64,000 bases of DNA from Tolypocladium sp. Sup5 PDA-1 (Eukaryota; Ascomycota; Sordariomycetes; Hypocreales; Ophiocordycipitaceae). The stretch lies in NCBI GenBank assembly GCA_000750105.3, contig JPHH03000014.1, positions 1 to 64,000 of the forward strand, read 5' to 3'. Below, piece by piece: positions 42,301 through 54,900 of this stretch (positions are counted from its first letter, which is position 1; each line of letters starts with the position of its first letter). Below the pieces are notes generated by a model. It had not been told where the DNA came from, did no database searches, and saw nothing but the letters and a program-made list of their open reading frames with translations. The translations under genes and the position numbers were made by a program.

Positions 42301-43909
42301 TCCTCTCGCCCGCCGAGTTGGTGATGTCTGCCAAGGGCGACGACGTCTGTACGCCGGAAAGGCCCAATCCCGTGGCACCGTCGATCAAGTAGGGGTTCAT
42401 GACGTTGCGCAGGCTGCTCGTGGGGCTTTTCTGGGCCGACCCCAGATGCCCCTTTGCAACGTGGAGATTGATGGTATCGAGGGGAGGGACCGGAGGCGCG
42501 TGTTCTGTGCTCGGCAGAGGCGGCGGCTCGTCGGCAACCGACTTCTTTAGGCGGCGGAAGAAGGATGACGGCTTCTTCTGCAGGATTGGATGGTGGTGCG
42601 AGTGCGGCGAGGATGTGTCTCGTGAAGGAGGGGCTGAGCTTGCCTTGGCCTGGCCCGTGTGTTGCTGCTGCTGATGAGCCTTGTTGCTGCCAGGACGTTC
42701 GGCCGTGGCGGGGAAGCGAGACGCCGACGCCTGTTGGTCCTGGTTGTTGGACGCGCTGCTGGTATTATTCTTGGAGGAGCCACCGCCAAAGACACGTCTG
42801 AAGAAGCCGGGTCGCTCCTTTGCGTGTGCAGGCGCGCTGCTCGTGGAGGACTCTCCCACCGTCTCCTTGGACTTGCCATAGCCGACATTCGGTGCGGGAG
42901 CCGAGCCGAGCCCGACGGTCGACATGGCGGGCGCTGCTACTGCCGCTGATGGTGTTTGGTGCCCGTTGGCTCGTTTGCTGCGAGCCCCCGACGAGCTTTT
43001 CAGAGAGCGACTTGTGCTCCTCTTGCGCTCGAGCGTGCGAGGCTCGACGGGCTCAGGCGGCGGCGGACGAGCAAGGGACAGAGCAGAGGGCTCACGGCGC
43101 GGCCCACTGGGGACCGTCGGGGTCGGGGCCGCGGCGTAGTCGTCGTCGACGGCCGTGGCGGTGAAGGTGTCGGGGAAGTCGACGCGGAACGGCGACGAGA
43201 GGGCAAGTTGCTGCAGTGGCAACTGCGACTGCGATTGGGGCGGGCCGAAGTCAAAGCTGGCGGACCGTGCGGCGCGATGATGGCCGTGACGCTGGCTGCC
43301 AATGTTGGGCGGGTATCCAGCATCGATGCTCGCACTGCTGCCGCTGCTCTTGTTGCTGTGCCTGCCGCCCCTTGTGTGTGCGCTCCGCGGCGGCGTCCCC
43401 GGTTGGTTTCGGTACGACGTCTCCCGCATGCTATTCAGACGCGTGAACTGGCCCTGGATGTTGTTGGAGCTGCTGTTGCTGCGGCGGCCGCGCGAGTTCT
43501 GGCTCGACATGCGGCTCGAGTCGTCGGTCGGGGTCTCGACGTCGGAGCTGAAGGAGAACCGGCGCCCGTGGCTGCGATTTTGGCCGTGGCCGTGGCCATT
43601 GGCACTGGCGCCGGCAGTTGGGTTGGATCTCGTAGCGGCGCCGTTGTTGGTCGTGGTATTATTCGTCCAGGGCCGCGGCGAGTACCCGCCGTCTTGCTCG
43701 TACGGCGTCGATTGTCCCCCAGCAAACGGCCCGCTGTGGCTCTGTGGCTGCTTCTGCTGCTGATGTTGGCCTAGGGAGAACTTGTCGAGGGACAGCAGCA
43801 TGTTGGTGACGAGCGAGTCGCGGGTCACGTCGCGGGGAGAGAGGGAGAGGTCGTGGGAGTCCCGCTTGGGGCCAGGCACAGCGGCTCGGGGCGTCAGGTT
43901 CTCGGCCAT
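39358..43909 (-). CDS. Sec7/PH-domain Arf guanine-nucleotide exchange factor (Syt1/Yel1-like)
   Basis: Two exons, 43909-41413 and 41354-39358, with a 58-nt intron (GTAATT donor, GCTAAC branch, CCAG acceptor). The product is 1497 residues. The first 730 residues are low-complexity, rich in Ser, Gln, Pro and basic clusters. The Sec7 domain spans about 740-890 (KDKAAAWMGEEGPVRQRTL, RAETQQVDR with the catalytic Glu finger, then DVIHMICYSIMLLNTDLH across the intron). A PH domain follows near 1150-1290 (WVKEGMVIHKHH, NWTEVFAVV). The C terminus has a coiled-coil-like stretch and an acidic end. It loads GTP on Arf-type GTPases in Golgi/endosome or plasma-membrane traffic. Paralogue identity (Syt1 versus Yel1) is inferred. 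Confidence 0.93.
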
Positions 43910-46498
43910 GGCGGCGACGATGGGCGGATGTCTCTTGTCGTGCCGTCTAAAAAGAAACCATTGACGGCGCGGCGACCGTCTCTCACGTCTGCAAAGAACA
44001 GCGTCTCGTGGCTAAGCGCCGTGCCTCGTGCTGGACTGCCGGTGTCGACCTGGAGGCTCCGCTTCTGCTGCTGGCGTTGGTAATGATGGGGCTCCGCGAC
44101 CGTGACGACGAACAGCGAGGCACACCTTGGCCCAGCCGCGCCCGAGAACACCCGGCGAGAGTCGAGAATGCGCTGCAAGGGGCCCTTTGTTCCCCTTGAT
44201 CGTCGACGCTCGCTGCTGTGGTGTCTTGCGGTGAGAGACGCGGGCGCTGGCGCTGGGTTTGGCCCGTGGTGGTGGATCGGCACGGTTCAGGTTGGGATGT
44301 CTTGGAATGGTTTTTGTGGCGACGGCTGCTGTGCTGCTTCTGGATCTAGCTCTGGCCCGCACGACCAAGCCAGGGGTTCACATGCCGCCGCCAGGGACAG
44401 ACACTAATTATTATTGCAATCCCCGCCTCTCCAGACCCCGCCGTGCTGGAAACTTGGAGTTTTGGTAAATTGTGACGTGCGGCTGGCCTGGTGCTTGTAA
44501 TATTTATTGGCGGCTCGATCGAATTCACAAATGGGATTAAAATTCCCGGTGCAGGGCAACTCGTGACCGGTGCCGCTGCCAGAGCCGGTGATTGTTACTG
44601 ATGGCCTGGGTCCTGGCACTTATACCACCAAGAACCGAATAAGGTCGCCCTCGGGAAGCTGCCCAAGGCCACAGCCGCCTGCTTTGAAACACTCGAGACG
44701 CGCGGGCAACGACCTGCATGTGCATGCGTCTGCGTCTGCATCTTGCCCTTCACGGTCTGATCCTCCTAGGCCCGCCGGCATACAATGGCCATTGAACGTA
44801 ATCCGTACAAGACAAAGAGAAGCACCATCGCCATTCCTGATGCATCGCAGCATCATCCATCGAGTCCACGCAGGGGCCAGCTGCCCAACGCACACAGGCT
44901 CAACAAGCCGGTGCCAGACCGTCGACAGCGCGCGCGCAGGTGGACGCGGCTGGTGCGTGAGTCGTCAATAGCCAAGGTCGAGTTGACAACCTTCTCCAGT
45001 GTAGCGTGCATCTCTGGCGTGGAATCTCACCCCCACCGCGCGCTGTGACTGGCCAGCCCCTTTTCCCTGTTGGCCTGGCTGTCAGTAGGGGGACGAGGGC
45101 CCAGGGCCCAGGGATGTGACCTGTGCAATTCCCCTGGACATCCCGGCTTCACCTCCAAATGACAAGCCACGACAGATCAATGCAAGGAGAAGAAGCAAAC
45201 CTCGGCGGAAGCATCTCTGATGCGCATGTATCCGTACCGAGTACGGAGCATCTCGTACTTGTTGGTGTGTTTTGTACGTGCCCCTTACTCGTACGCCTCG
45301 GCCACGGCGGCGACTTTGCTCACGACCCACGAGCCACGAGTTCCAACTCCCCCTCGACGGCTGATTCCGTTGTTCCTGCATCTGCCCCCGCTCTGGCAGA
45401 AACGCTAGCTTCCGTGCCCCTGAGTCCCGCGCATCGCAGCCATGTGTCAGGATCAGGGTCCCATCTCGCTCCCGAGTTTCAACAGCCCAGATGCCCTGTC
45501 GTCGTGAGTGGCCAGTCGCAAACTCCAAAACAGGGCTCGTGCCATGCATGCACGCGCATCGCCGCGCAACACGTGTCGCAGGACCCGAGCTTTTGGAGCC
45601 ATGGAGCTTTGTTGCTGGGCTGCATTTGGTTGTGGTATGGGCCGGGGCTGTTTCGCTCTGGTAGGCAGCTTGTCCACGCCACCTCGGACTCTGATCAATA
45701 CGGACTTGGCGTTCTCGTCATCGAGCACTGATTGCTCTGTTGTCGCCAATAGATGAAAATCTGCGCAAAGACCTGGCCAGCTGCACGTGTCCAACCACTT
45801 GCTTGTCACTTGTACCCAACGCGGACGTGGGCGTGTTTGCGACGTCGAGGCAAACAGAATGTACCCTACCTTGCAGTTGGGCTTTGATATCAAGGCTCTG
45901 GTACAAGCTCGGATATATGGAGCTCGTCATCAACGAAAGTGGGCTATTGGCAGCCGCCACGGCAACTCGAGGTCTTCAGGCTCTCAGGTACGAAGTACTC
46001 CGTACCATATGTAGGTCATGTTTGGGCCATCCAAAAACGCCACAGACGCGAACTGTCAACAAAATCCCAAGCTCCTCCCTCTCACCTTCGTTCTCACCTC
46101 CAGAGGGGGGTACCTCGCCTGCCTCTTATCGCTGTAGGTAATTACTTGTACGGATGCCTTGAGCGAGGTTATACATATGTACTGTCAAACCGTTTCGAGA
46201 GGAATTAGGACAGGCTGCCACCGACATGGAGGCTCCACGCCGATGGGTATCCAACGGAGACACGGGGCGGTTCCTGGAGGCCCGGTGGGGCCGCTGACAG
46301 AGCCGGGGGTCCGATTCGCGATCTACGTACGGCATGGCTCACAAGGAATGGCTCTGTCCGCTCGCACTTTGTCTTGATGTGATGACTTCAAATACTGACA
46401 TGAACTCTCTTGGCCGACCTCGTATACCGCTTTCATGGGCACTTGAGTCAACAGAGCAAGTCGACCACATGAGACCCCCCATCAAGCAGATCAACCAC
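43910..46498. other. Long spacer upstream of the Arf-GEF gene (2.6 kb)
   Basis: Between two minus-strand genes. It contains many short frames without domain-like composition (largest 45123-45731, plus), and two near-palindromes built on GTAC at 45231-45247 and 45987-46006. The part next to the Arf-GEF start may be a long leader. No RNA gene was recognised. Confidence 0.5.
45231..45247. repeat. GTAC-centred near-palindrome
   Basis: TCCGTACCGAGTACGGA, which matches its own reverse complement except at the central bases. A related element, GGTACGAAGTACTCCGTACC, lies at 45987-46006. Similar short palindromes are scattered through many Pezizomycotina intergenic regions; function is unknown. Confidence 0.5.
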
Positions 46499-47141
46499 CT
46501 AAACAGACACCGGCTGGGCCATCCCCGGCCTCGCCTCGTACGAAATCCTCCCCGCCGGCAAGAAAAACAGCGCCACGAGCCTCCCGCCCCTCACCTCCGG
46601 ATAGTGATGCGTCCCCGGCCCGGGCGCCGTCCAACCCTCCCCGCGCCACCCCTCCATGCCGCGCAGCTCCGCCCTCGCGTCCAGCGGCACCACGCAGTTG
46701 ATCTCCCCGTACGGGTGCTGGTGGTACTGCCCGCGCAGCAGCCCTTCTCCGGTCCCGCTGCTGCTGTCCATGTACACCGTCGTGATGCTAAAGAAGTGCG
46801 TCTCCGCGGACGGCACAGCAATTTTGCCACGGCGATAGTTCGGCCCTGCGACTTCCGTCTCGGCGACCCAGCCCTCCTCCAGGCCTTGCTTGATGTACCG
46901 GCAGAGGTCGTCGTAATAGGGCGTCCCGGGGCCGAAGTCGCGGTTGAGTCTGGCCTCGAGATCTTTGCCTGGCGTTCTGGTGAAGGGCTTAGCTTGTGCT
47001 TCTGACGATGAGATGGTGATGTTGGGGCACTTACAGGTCCTTGACTGTCTCGAAAAACTCACAGCATCGCGACACGAACTTTTGTGCCGTGGGCCACTTG
47101 CCCAGGTCCAACACGGCGACTTTGTCGCTGCTGGCCTCCAT
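46499..47141 (-). CDS. DUF4863 family protein (cupin-like)
   Basis: Two exons, 47141-47035 and 46976-46499, with a 58-nt intron (GTAAGT donor, GCTAAG branch, CCAG acceptor). The product is 194 residues. The join yields VKDLTPGKDLEARLN. Later motifs are YYDDLCRYIKQGLEEGWVAE, YHQHPYGEINCVVPLD (cupin-like His pair) and GTHHYPEVRGGRLVALFFLPAGRISY. I associate these with DUF4863, related to bacterial p-hydroxylaminobenzoate lyase PnbB; that activity is not shown for the fungal members. The start ATG is chosen at 47141, which gives the usual short helical N terminus. A strong donor-like GTAAGC at about 47202 hints at an extra 5' exon or leader intron. Confidence 0.8.
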
Positions 47142-47491
47142 TTCCCCAAGAATGCGATATTCGATGTTCTCTCTGCAGTTGTCGGTGGAGGAAGTCGGCT
47201 TACATGTCCGCGGACAGCCTTGGGTTTGTGCGGGGAACCCTCATCTCACGCGCCGTCTCACTGCAGACGGCAGATCAACTCGGTAGTGCACATCGATTGA
47301 TCTGTCTGCGGTTTTGCATTGAGCATCCAGCACCTGTAACAGTCACCAATACTACTTCGTACTCACAGTAATGCTCCCAACGTCACTCAGGCCCCCGTAT
47401 AACGCCAGTGCCATCGCAAAATACCCCCGGGCCTTCGCAGTCCCAGCCGCGCTGTGAGCCCTCCGACCCGCCGCTTCTCCCGCAACGAAGC
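47142..47491. other. Tandem intergenic spacer
   Basis: 350 bp between two minus-strand genes. It contains TACTACTTCGTACTCACAGTA (about 47353), another GTAC-type element. No coding sequence was recognised. Confidence 0.45.
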
Positions 47492-49056
47492 CTACATCGT
47501 TGCAATGCGCACCACGCCGCGCTCACCCAGCAGCGTCGGAGGGCTGCGTCCGTTCCTGTATCTCCAGAGACGACTGAGCTCCTTAACCTGGACGTCCCGC
47601 CTCTTCGTCTTCTTGTTCGTCACGTCGTAGACCTCGACAGGCGTTGCGATCTCGCCGGAACCGAAGCCCTGCGTCCCTGCGTACGAAGTATCAAACGCCT
47701 CTCGGGTGTTGTCCATTGCCGCACCTTCCTTGCCAATCTTGATCATCTCCTCCATGAACGCGTTGTCGTCGTCGGCGCCGATAAACTCGCCTGTCTTTGG
47801 GTCCCTCTTCAAGGGGAACATGCCGTCGAGGTAGTGCTGGTTGAACTGATGGCCACCTGCAGAGGTGGCCCTGTTGAAGAGGCGGCCGAGGAAGCGCGGG
47901 AGCTGCGGCGAGCCCATTCTGTTGGTCGCAAAGTGGAGGGCACCCCAGAGAGACACAAAATCGGTGCTGTGGACGTAGTGCTCTACGTGACCAATGGCTC
48001 TATCCTTTGCTGCCGAGAAGGTGCGCGAGGATGTCATCGACGACTCCTGGGACAGGGACGGCGGCTCCTGCGTGACGAACCCGTTTCTGGTTTCCACGGG
48101 GCTGCTGACAGGGGTGGCGAAGCTCGACTCCCTCATGAGGGTGTTCATAGCAGCATGGGGATCGGATTGAGACAGACTCTGTGAAATGGCGTGGCGATGC
48201 GGGTTGTTGAAGTGGTTGGCCGCGTTTCCAAACGTGTACACTTCCAGCTTCGCCAGCAAGTCCTGCGGCGTCTCCTGCAGCAGCCAGTCGAGCACAAGAC
48301 CGCCCTCGATGCCGCCTTGGGAGTGTAGCACAAAGATGACCTTGGACTTGCTGGGGTCGTACAAGACTTCGCGAAGAATCTTGAAACAGAGCCGCACGTC
48401 TCCTGTAGCGTAGGTAAAGTTGCGCTGGACCAGACACTCGATGACGTCGAATATGACCCCCGACGTCCTGTTGTGGATTCCCAGAACGGGGCGTCCAAAG
48501 GTGAGGGCAAGACGGTTCAGATTATTCTTCATCCAATGCTCGCTGTCAAAAGTTAGCTCCCCAGACTCCATCCTATGCATGGCCATGTAGCAACCTACCC
48601 GACGGCGACGCCATTCAGAAACACCCACTGCTCATGCGCATGTTCAGGCAGCTCCTTGGCGTACTTTTCGTCCGAGCGAAACGTCACCTCCTTTCCGTTC
48701 AACAGCTTGCACAGTGCCCAGTTTACCAGCATGAAGGCTGACACGCCGCCCGCCACTGTCCATATGGGAAAGAAGATTGCCACAGGCAAGACCAGGAGGA
48801 AGGCGAGCTGGAGAATCACGAGGATGAAGTGGACAAGGATGCAGAAGATATTTCTCAAGTTTGGATACAGCTCATCGAGCTCGTCCGATCCATAGGGGCG
48901 GAGCGGCATCAACACCCAGGGCAGCGCCCAGGCGTAGGCGAAGAAGTAGTAAATGTCCTTGACTAGGAGGCGCCATGGCATGTCAGTGTAGCAGTAGTTG
49001 ATGACGGACGTGCCGCCGATCTGGGATCGGTAGAACTCGGTGGCCGTCTCCATCAT
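47492..49056 (-). CDS. Membrane-anchored alpha/beta-hydrolase-like protein
   Basis: Two exons, 49056-48599 and 48542-47492, with a 56-nt intron (GTAGGT donor, GCTAAC branch, ACAG acceptor). The product is 502 residues. The ATG at 49056 is used because the frame further upstream opens only from a GTG. Two hydrophobic segments near residues 30-50 and 75-120 (IFCILVHFILVILQLAFLLVL; WTVAGGVSAFMLVNWAL) anchor the N terminus. A nucleophile-elbow-like motif HSQGG (in VIFVLHSQGGIEGG) and a later YVHSTDFVSLWGALHF, with possible catalytic Asp/His, suggest a lipase-like fold. Common in moulds, function unknown. The hydrolase call rests on the elbow motif and its flanking beta-strand. Confidence 0.85.
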
Positions 49057-50982
49057 GGCGATGCTTCGCGTCACTGCAAGCGAGCGATGGAACTGAGAGA
49101 AGGGAATAAAGGAGGAAGCCTAGGGCGCTCATGCATAGCAGCAGTACGGACTAGCATTCGTATGAATATCGTATGAGTATTGACGAAGGCTTTGCCCCGA
49201 GGCAGAGTCACATGGCTCGTAGCCTTGGGTGGTGGTGGTCAGCCATCCGCAGGGCTGAGTCGCGATGTGCAACCTCGAGGTCAGCTGGGACTCCCTGGGG
49301 GGCTGGTGGTTGGCAGTCGCGGGACCATCCTCGTCTGGCCAAGGCTGCTTGCCACGCCACGACGAAATGGGGAGGGCACGACCAACCAGCGCCACCCGGT
49401 GACCTCGGGTCCCTCGCCGGGCCAAGTTGCCTGCTGAAGCAACCGCATTTTACGTCTTCGTTGGTCGACGCGAGGCAGCAACACCTTGATGAACCTTGAT
49501 GGTGAAAAGATGTGAAGCGGTGACGATGTAGAGATCCACGGATGCATGTTGGACGGACGTCTCGAGCGGGTCGGAGGTAGGCGGGTCGGCGGTAGGCGGA
49601 ATGCGGTAGGCGGAATGCGGCATGCGGGTTGCGGGCTGCGGACTTGCGGGAGCGACCTCGGGAGCCCCAGCCAACTTCAAGCGCCACTCCAGGCACAGCG
49701 GGCGTTGGAGGGGGCTCATACCTAGCGGGCGGCGGGGCTGTCATTCAGTGGATGGACTCAGGTCCTTAGATTGACCTCCATGCTCCCGCGTCGCTGGATC
49801 TACCTAGGTAGGTTAGGGTAGCTCACGATTCCTCGAGCCAGTCTGCAGAATATGAAGTAATTATCGTCTGCAAGAACATGAATGCAACAGGGTATCACCA
49901 TGACCGGAACATTCCATCCCCTGCGAGGCTTAATACGCACGACGCGACGCAACGCATACCTGTGGCTGAGCCGCATGGACCTCGTCCGGTCTTCCCCCTC
50001 CATCGATGCCAGGGCAGACGTCCTAGACACACATCGCCAGACGCACGGCACTTTTACGCTGTGCAGCAGCCCAGCCCAACTTACAATCTTACGATGTCCC
50101 TCGCCTAACAAGGCACGCTCTTACGTATCCAAGCGCATCGGGCCAGTCACGGCGGGAGTCGAAGCCTGTCTCACTCGCAGATCGGATGCAGCTCACCGAC
50201 ACGTGCGTCTGGGCCCTTACACCGTCTCAGATCTCTGTGCGACACCGACATCGCAGCGCTGGCGGTCAACGTTTTTTTCGTGCGATTCGTGGCGCAGTGT
50301 CGCTAGTCTTATGTGCCATGGCCCTCGCCGTACATGAAAGCCCAATGTCTGTGAAAACTCGCCGATATTTGAAAAGAAAACTCGTTCTCGTCTTGCCACG
50401 CAATTAGAGCCTTCACCGTCGCTGTAAGTGGCAAGTTCACGTGATGGAACAGCCGCAGAGGTTAGCCCTCAGGCCTCAAACAGCCGACTTGTTCCCGGAC
50501 TCTTGACTCGGCTCGGTGGGCCCGTAAAATGGACCCAGGCGTGCTCGGTCCGCCTCCGATTTGCCGAGCCGGGAGTGCGTCATGGCTCAGGGCACCCACT
50601 CGCAACAACACAGGGAGGGAGGCATGCACACTCACTCACAGGCATCGACAGAAGCAACGGTTGCATGTAAACTGTAAATTCGCTCAATTCGAGCGCTATG
50701 TAGATGATCCAATTTGTGAGTAGTCACAAAACTAAACGCCATGTCCCAGGTCTATGCAATGTCTATGATCCAAGCTCCCCCCAAAAAAGCAAACGACGGG
50801 ATGCTCTGCGGATGCGCCATCTAGTTCCAGATGACGTCTATCATAGATTCCACTTTTGGTGCGTGCCGGCGAGCCAAGTCGCGACGCGTGGAAGACTGCT
50901 GTGCTCTTGTTCTATCATGGAACCTGCCCAGAGAAAGCACCTCTATAGGTCATGTCTCGCGTGAAATGTCGTAATAAGTCGT
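49057..50982. other. Long spacer (1.9 kb)
   Basis: Between two minus-strand genes. It contains a G-rich tandem-like repeat at about 49570-49650 and the palindrome ACCTAGGT at about 49803. Open frames are short and lack domain-like composition. Confidence 0.5.
49570..49650. repeat. Short degenerate tandem repeats (GGTAGGCGG/AATGCGG)
   Basis: Units such as GGTAGGCGG(A/G)AATGCGG recur three to five times with drift, giving a strongly purine-biased G-rich plus strand. It looks like a small minisatellite. Confidence 0.6.
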
Positions 50983-51918
50983 TCAGTCCTCGGACTTGTG
51001 CATGCTGCCGGTCACGTAGTTCTCGGAGCCGAGCGCGTTGATGGTCTCGATGTCCTCGGGGGACAGATGGAAGTCGAAGCTCTCCAGGTTGCTCTGGATG
51101 CGGCTGGCCGTCAAGCTCTTGGGCAGGACGACGTTGCCGCGGGAGGCGTTCCAGTTGAGCAGGATCTGGGCGGGCGTCTTGCCGTACTTCTGGGCGATGG
51201 CGTTGATGGTGGGGTCCTCAAGCTTGTTGCCCCGAGCCAGCGGGGAGTAGGCCTCGATCTTGATGCCGTTCTTGTTGCAGAGCTCGACCAGAGCCTCGCG
51301 CTGGCAGAAGGGGTGCACTTCGACCTGGTTGACGGCGGGGACAACGGTAGCGTTCTCGAGCAGGTTCTCGATGTGCGCGGCGCCAAAGTTGGAGACACCA
51401 ATCGACTTGACCTTGCCGAGCTTCTGGGCAGTCTCGAGAGCGCGCCAGCTCTGCAGGCGCTTCTCCTCATCCTCGGCGGGAGAGTGGATCAGGTACAGGT
51501 CGAGGTAGTCAAGACCGAACTTGTCCAGGGAGGAGCAGAGGGCCTTGAAGGTGGCCTCGTAGCCATGGTCGGCATCCCACAGCTTGGAGCAGATGAAGAC
51601 GTCCTCGCGGCGGGTGCCGGTCTTCTCGAGCCAGCGGCGAATGGCACGGCCGCAAGCCTCCTCGTTGGCATACCGGGCAGCCGAGTCGATGTGACGGTAG
51701 CCGGCATCCAGGGCGGCGGTGACGGCGTCCTCGGTCTCCTGGCCGTTGGGGGCCTTGTAGACGCCGAGGGCAACCTGGGGGATGGAGTTGCCGTCGTTGA
51801 GCCTGATGGAGGCGACGGAGGAGACGGAGCTGCTGTGAGAGCGGTTCTGGATGGCAGCCTTCTTGGCGAAGATCTGACGCTCAGGAGAGGTCTCAGGGGT
51901 GATAGCGGAGGGAGCCAT
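50983..51918 (-). CDS. Aldo-keto reductase
   Basis: Single exon, 311 residues. All four catalytic residues of the family are present: D78 and Y83 in AGYRHIDSAARYANE, K112 in ICSKLWD, and H145 in LYLIHSP. GVSNFGAAHIE, NQVEVHPF and the NADPH-binding LPKSLTASRIQSN motif complete the (beta/alpha)8 barrel. An extra Ser-rich N terminus of about 35 residues precedes the barrel. It should reduce aldehydes or ketones with NADPH; the substrate cannot be read from sequence (relatives include yeast Gcy1 and Ypr1, glycerol and ketone reductases). The gene has no introns and high GC3. Confidence 0.95.
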   Translation of the reverse strand: MAPSAITPETSPERQIFAKKAAIQNRSHSSSVSSVASIRLNDGNSIPQVALGVYKAPNGQETEDAVTAALDAGYRHIDSAARYANEEACGRAIRRWLEKTGTRREDVFICSKLWDADHGYEATFKALCSSLDKFGLDYLDLYLIHSPAEDEEKRLQSWRALETAQKLGKVKSIGVSNFGAAHIENLLENATVVPAVNQVEVHPFCQREALVELCNKNGIKIEAYSPLARGNKLEDPTINAIAQKYGKTPAQILLNWNASRGNVVLPKSLTASRIQSNLESFDFHLSPEDIETINALGSENYVTGSMHKSED

Positions 51919-54900
51919 TGCGAGAGAGTGGTGGTTGTCGGCGTCGGTATCAAGGGACGAAAAGGAGCGGTGAGAGAGAAGAGATGACGTCGAGATGGAG
52001 TATCAACGTGGTGTAAGTCGTGGGGTTGGATGGGATGAGATGAGAGCTGGAGATCGAAGAAGCTGTGGGTTCCTGGGGGGACGCATCGACGTCTTAAATA
52101 ATTGTTGATGCGTCTCACAACCGGGCCGCGCTCGCGGACGCCGAGGCCGAGATTCCCTCGCCATCTGCATGCCGTGCCTGAATCGACCGTTTGCACCAGC
52201 CCTGCCCCTGCCGAGATGCCAGCCATCAGCTACCGTGCCTCACTGCCTGTACGTACTCGTATCAACACCGCCTCCGTCATCTCAGGACGGCGTGGTGGAC
52301 CCGCGACGTGCGCCCAGAGGACCGTTCCCAGCGAGTCAGCACGAGCAGCCTGAGCGTCGAGCCAGACAGGCCGTGCGGATGCACTTTTATTCTGGAGCTC
52401 GAGTGGGCAGGTCGGTGGAGAGGCTCGCGATAACGCAACTGCGGCATTTTATCGGGGGATCCAGTGTTTTGTTTTCGTGTCTCCAGCTGCATGTGCAGCG
52501 GCAGGGCATGGGTTGATGGCACAGGGCTTGATGGAAACCGTCGCAACTGATGGAGGCGCCCTCGCGGCAGGATGACGATTGCCGGTGGAGCCCAGCGCTG
52601 GGCCGTCAAGCCGCCGTCAAGCCGTCAAAACGGCGAGAGATGCCCGCGAGATCCATCGATCCACTAAACGGGATGGAGACGCTCACCATCTCTGCGCCGC
52701 GTTGGCGAGTGAGCGGTTTGGGAATGTCCCAGACATCAAACTCTGCGAGGGCGACCCCTGTGGAGCCATGGCTGGCGCGACAAGTCGAGCCGGCGTTGGG
52801 CGAAATTTCTTTAAAGGGTTCTTGTTTCCACTGTAGACGAAACACGACGACGCCGGGATCAGTTCGTCTGCGCTCTGCTCTCGTATCACGATCAGCGGCG
52901 ATGGCGACGACGAAAAGTGTGTAAATTGGAGAAGCGAAGAATGGAAATAAAAATGAAACAGGAATAATAATAAAATTCATTCATTTGGTTCCTTTTGCGA
53001 GAGCTGCTGGACCATTGGATGTCGTCTTGTCGCTGAATGCGAGGAATATTACAAGATTACTGAAATTCTCCGAGCGCAACACACCAGCCACCTGCCAGTG
53101 ACGTCTGGCAGACAGTATTGAGTGCCTGCAGAGCCGCCATTCGCACCGTCCCCTCGCCCCACTGACGACCACACTGCACAGTACGAGTATGGGGCTCCGC
53201 CAGCCTCACGCGGCTGTGACCTGCGACGTAACGGTTCCCACTTGACGCCAGACGCATCTCCAACCACATCACCACTTCACCAATCGCAGCGCCCACGCCG
53301 AGATTGTCGAGTCCCCACCGCTCCGTTTTGCGCCGTTGCATTCGCTGCTGTGCGCCAGACTAACCTCGAACAGGGATACGTACATTACGGCGCGCCGGAA
53401 CGGCAACACTGCTGCCCCTGAGGCTCTCCCTTTCGGCAAAACATGCACCTCCCCATTGGCCCGTCGCGTACCTATCAGGACTATCTCCTCGCTGCGAGGC
53501 CACCTCGTCCCACGATTCACGATCCACCGTCCTGCAGCCTCGTGAGTCGTCTCACGTCTGTCTGCCTCGCCGGCACTGATGGGTCTTACGCCCGCTCGCA
53601 GTCGCGCGCCATGACACGTGATGGAGGCTCGCGGCGTTGGACGGCTCCGTCGCTCGTCTCCCCCCTGACGTCACTGTCTCCAGGCAAGATGCCACGGGCG
53701 CCTCCATCACTGGCTACTTGGCGGTTCTCGATGGAGCCCCTGGCCCCTGGACTCGAGCCGGACGGGCACATGAAAGGCCCGACTGGCCCAGGCAGAGTAA
53801 TACTCCAGCCGCCGACACTACTGATCTGTATAGCGATCTGCTTGAGGATTCTGATGCAAAGAGACGCAAATGTCTCATGGCTGGGTTCAAGTGGACCCCG
53901 GTGGCCTCCTTTTCTCTCTCTCGTGTACTAACGCTTCTCATAGTACGCGGACTACTACGTGACTGGAAGTCGGTTATGGACATGTACGTCATATTGCCCA
54001 AGAAAGAAAGCCGCTCGGCCAACACCACGTGTAGCACAGAGCCCGATATACATGTCAAAGCCCGTTTCCGATATGACCTTGATTAACACAGATAAGGTTC
54101 ACAGCCAGACACGGCCACAGGGCCAGTGCTGGATCTCTCGCCAAGTCCGCTCGACGCAAAGGTACCTACGACCTGGGATGCTGGCTGTTCGCATGCCGCT
54201 CGTTCCAGCCAAGGCAAGGATGCTCCAATGTTGAGCCCGACGCCCTGCAGGGATGTGAACATTTCGGCGCCATGATACTACCTTGTCTTGGCAGACCGCC
54301 AGTGTGTACCATTGCCCGAAAATGCTATTGCTCCTGCGATTACCGCGGTTGTTGATCACTTGCTCCTGCTCACTGAGGCATCTTCGCTCTCTGGTTACTC
54401 CCAGCTAGTATTTGAGAGCGTAGGATTAACGGCTACGCTCGGCAACCAGTGTCACACCTCCCCTCGTGGCCTCGGTTCCATTGGACTTGCTGGATCTCGT
54501 GCTTCTTGAAAGACGAAGGTGAAGCTGGCGAGCTGTTGTAATAATACAATGATGCCTCTGTAGCATGTTATGAAGAAGAATTTGGCTCTAGCAGGTGCAG
54601 ATGGATAGCCACGGCTTGCACGGATTCTCCTTCGTCCTGCATTTGGCTCGTATCTTACACGAGAGACGCACATGGGTCAACAGACGTCATACCTCACCAG
54701 GCGTGGGCTGTGTTCACGGCGTCATGGGCATCCACGAGAAAGGGGCCGCCGGCGATTGCCGGGTGGCCGTATGGTAGTCGACGGAAAGGCTCCACGTCTG
54801 GGTCAACGAGATATCATTTCGGGCTGCTTGCCTACGCTGATGTTTGCTCCACCTGCTACTGGTCATGGTCTCAGAGCTGCTGACCCGGCAATCATGGGTG

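Noticed and set aside
41348..42550. 400-codon plus-strand frame
   Set aside because: Antisense to the Sec7 gene, which has clear domain motifs on the other strand.
45123..45731. 202-codon plus-strand frame in the spacer
   Set aside because: No domain, signal or helix-like pattern; overlapping frames on both strands are equally long.
49800..49822. Telomere-like GGTTAGGGTAG
   Set aside because: A single copy only; no array, and unique genes lie on both sides.
50998..51987. 329-codon plus-strand frame
   Set aside because: Antisense to the aldo-keto reductase; Gly/Val/Leu/Asp-rich shadow of high-GC3 coding DNA.
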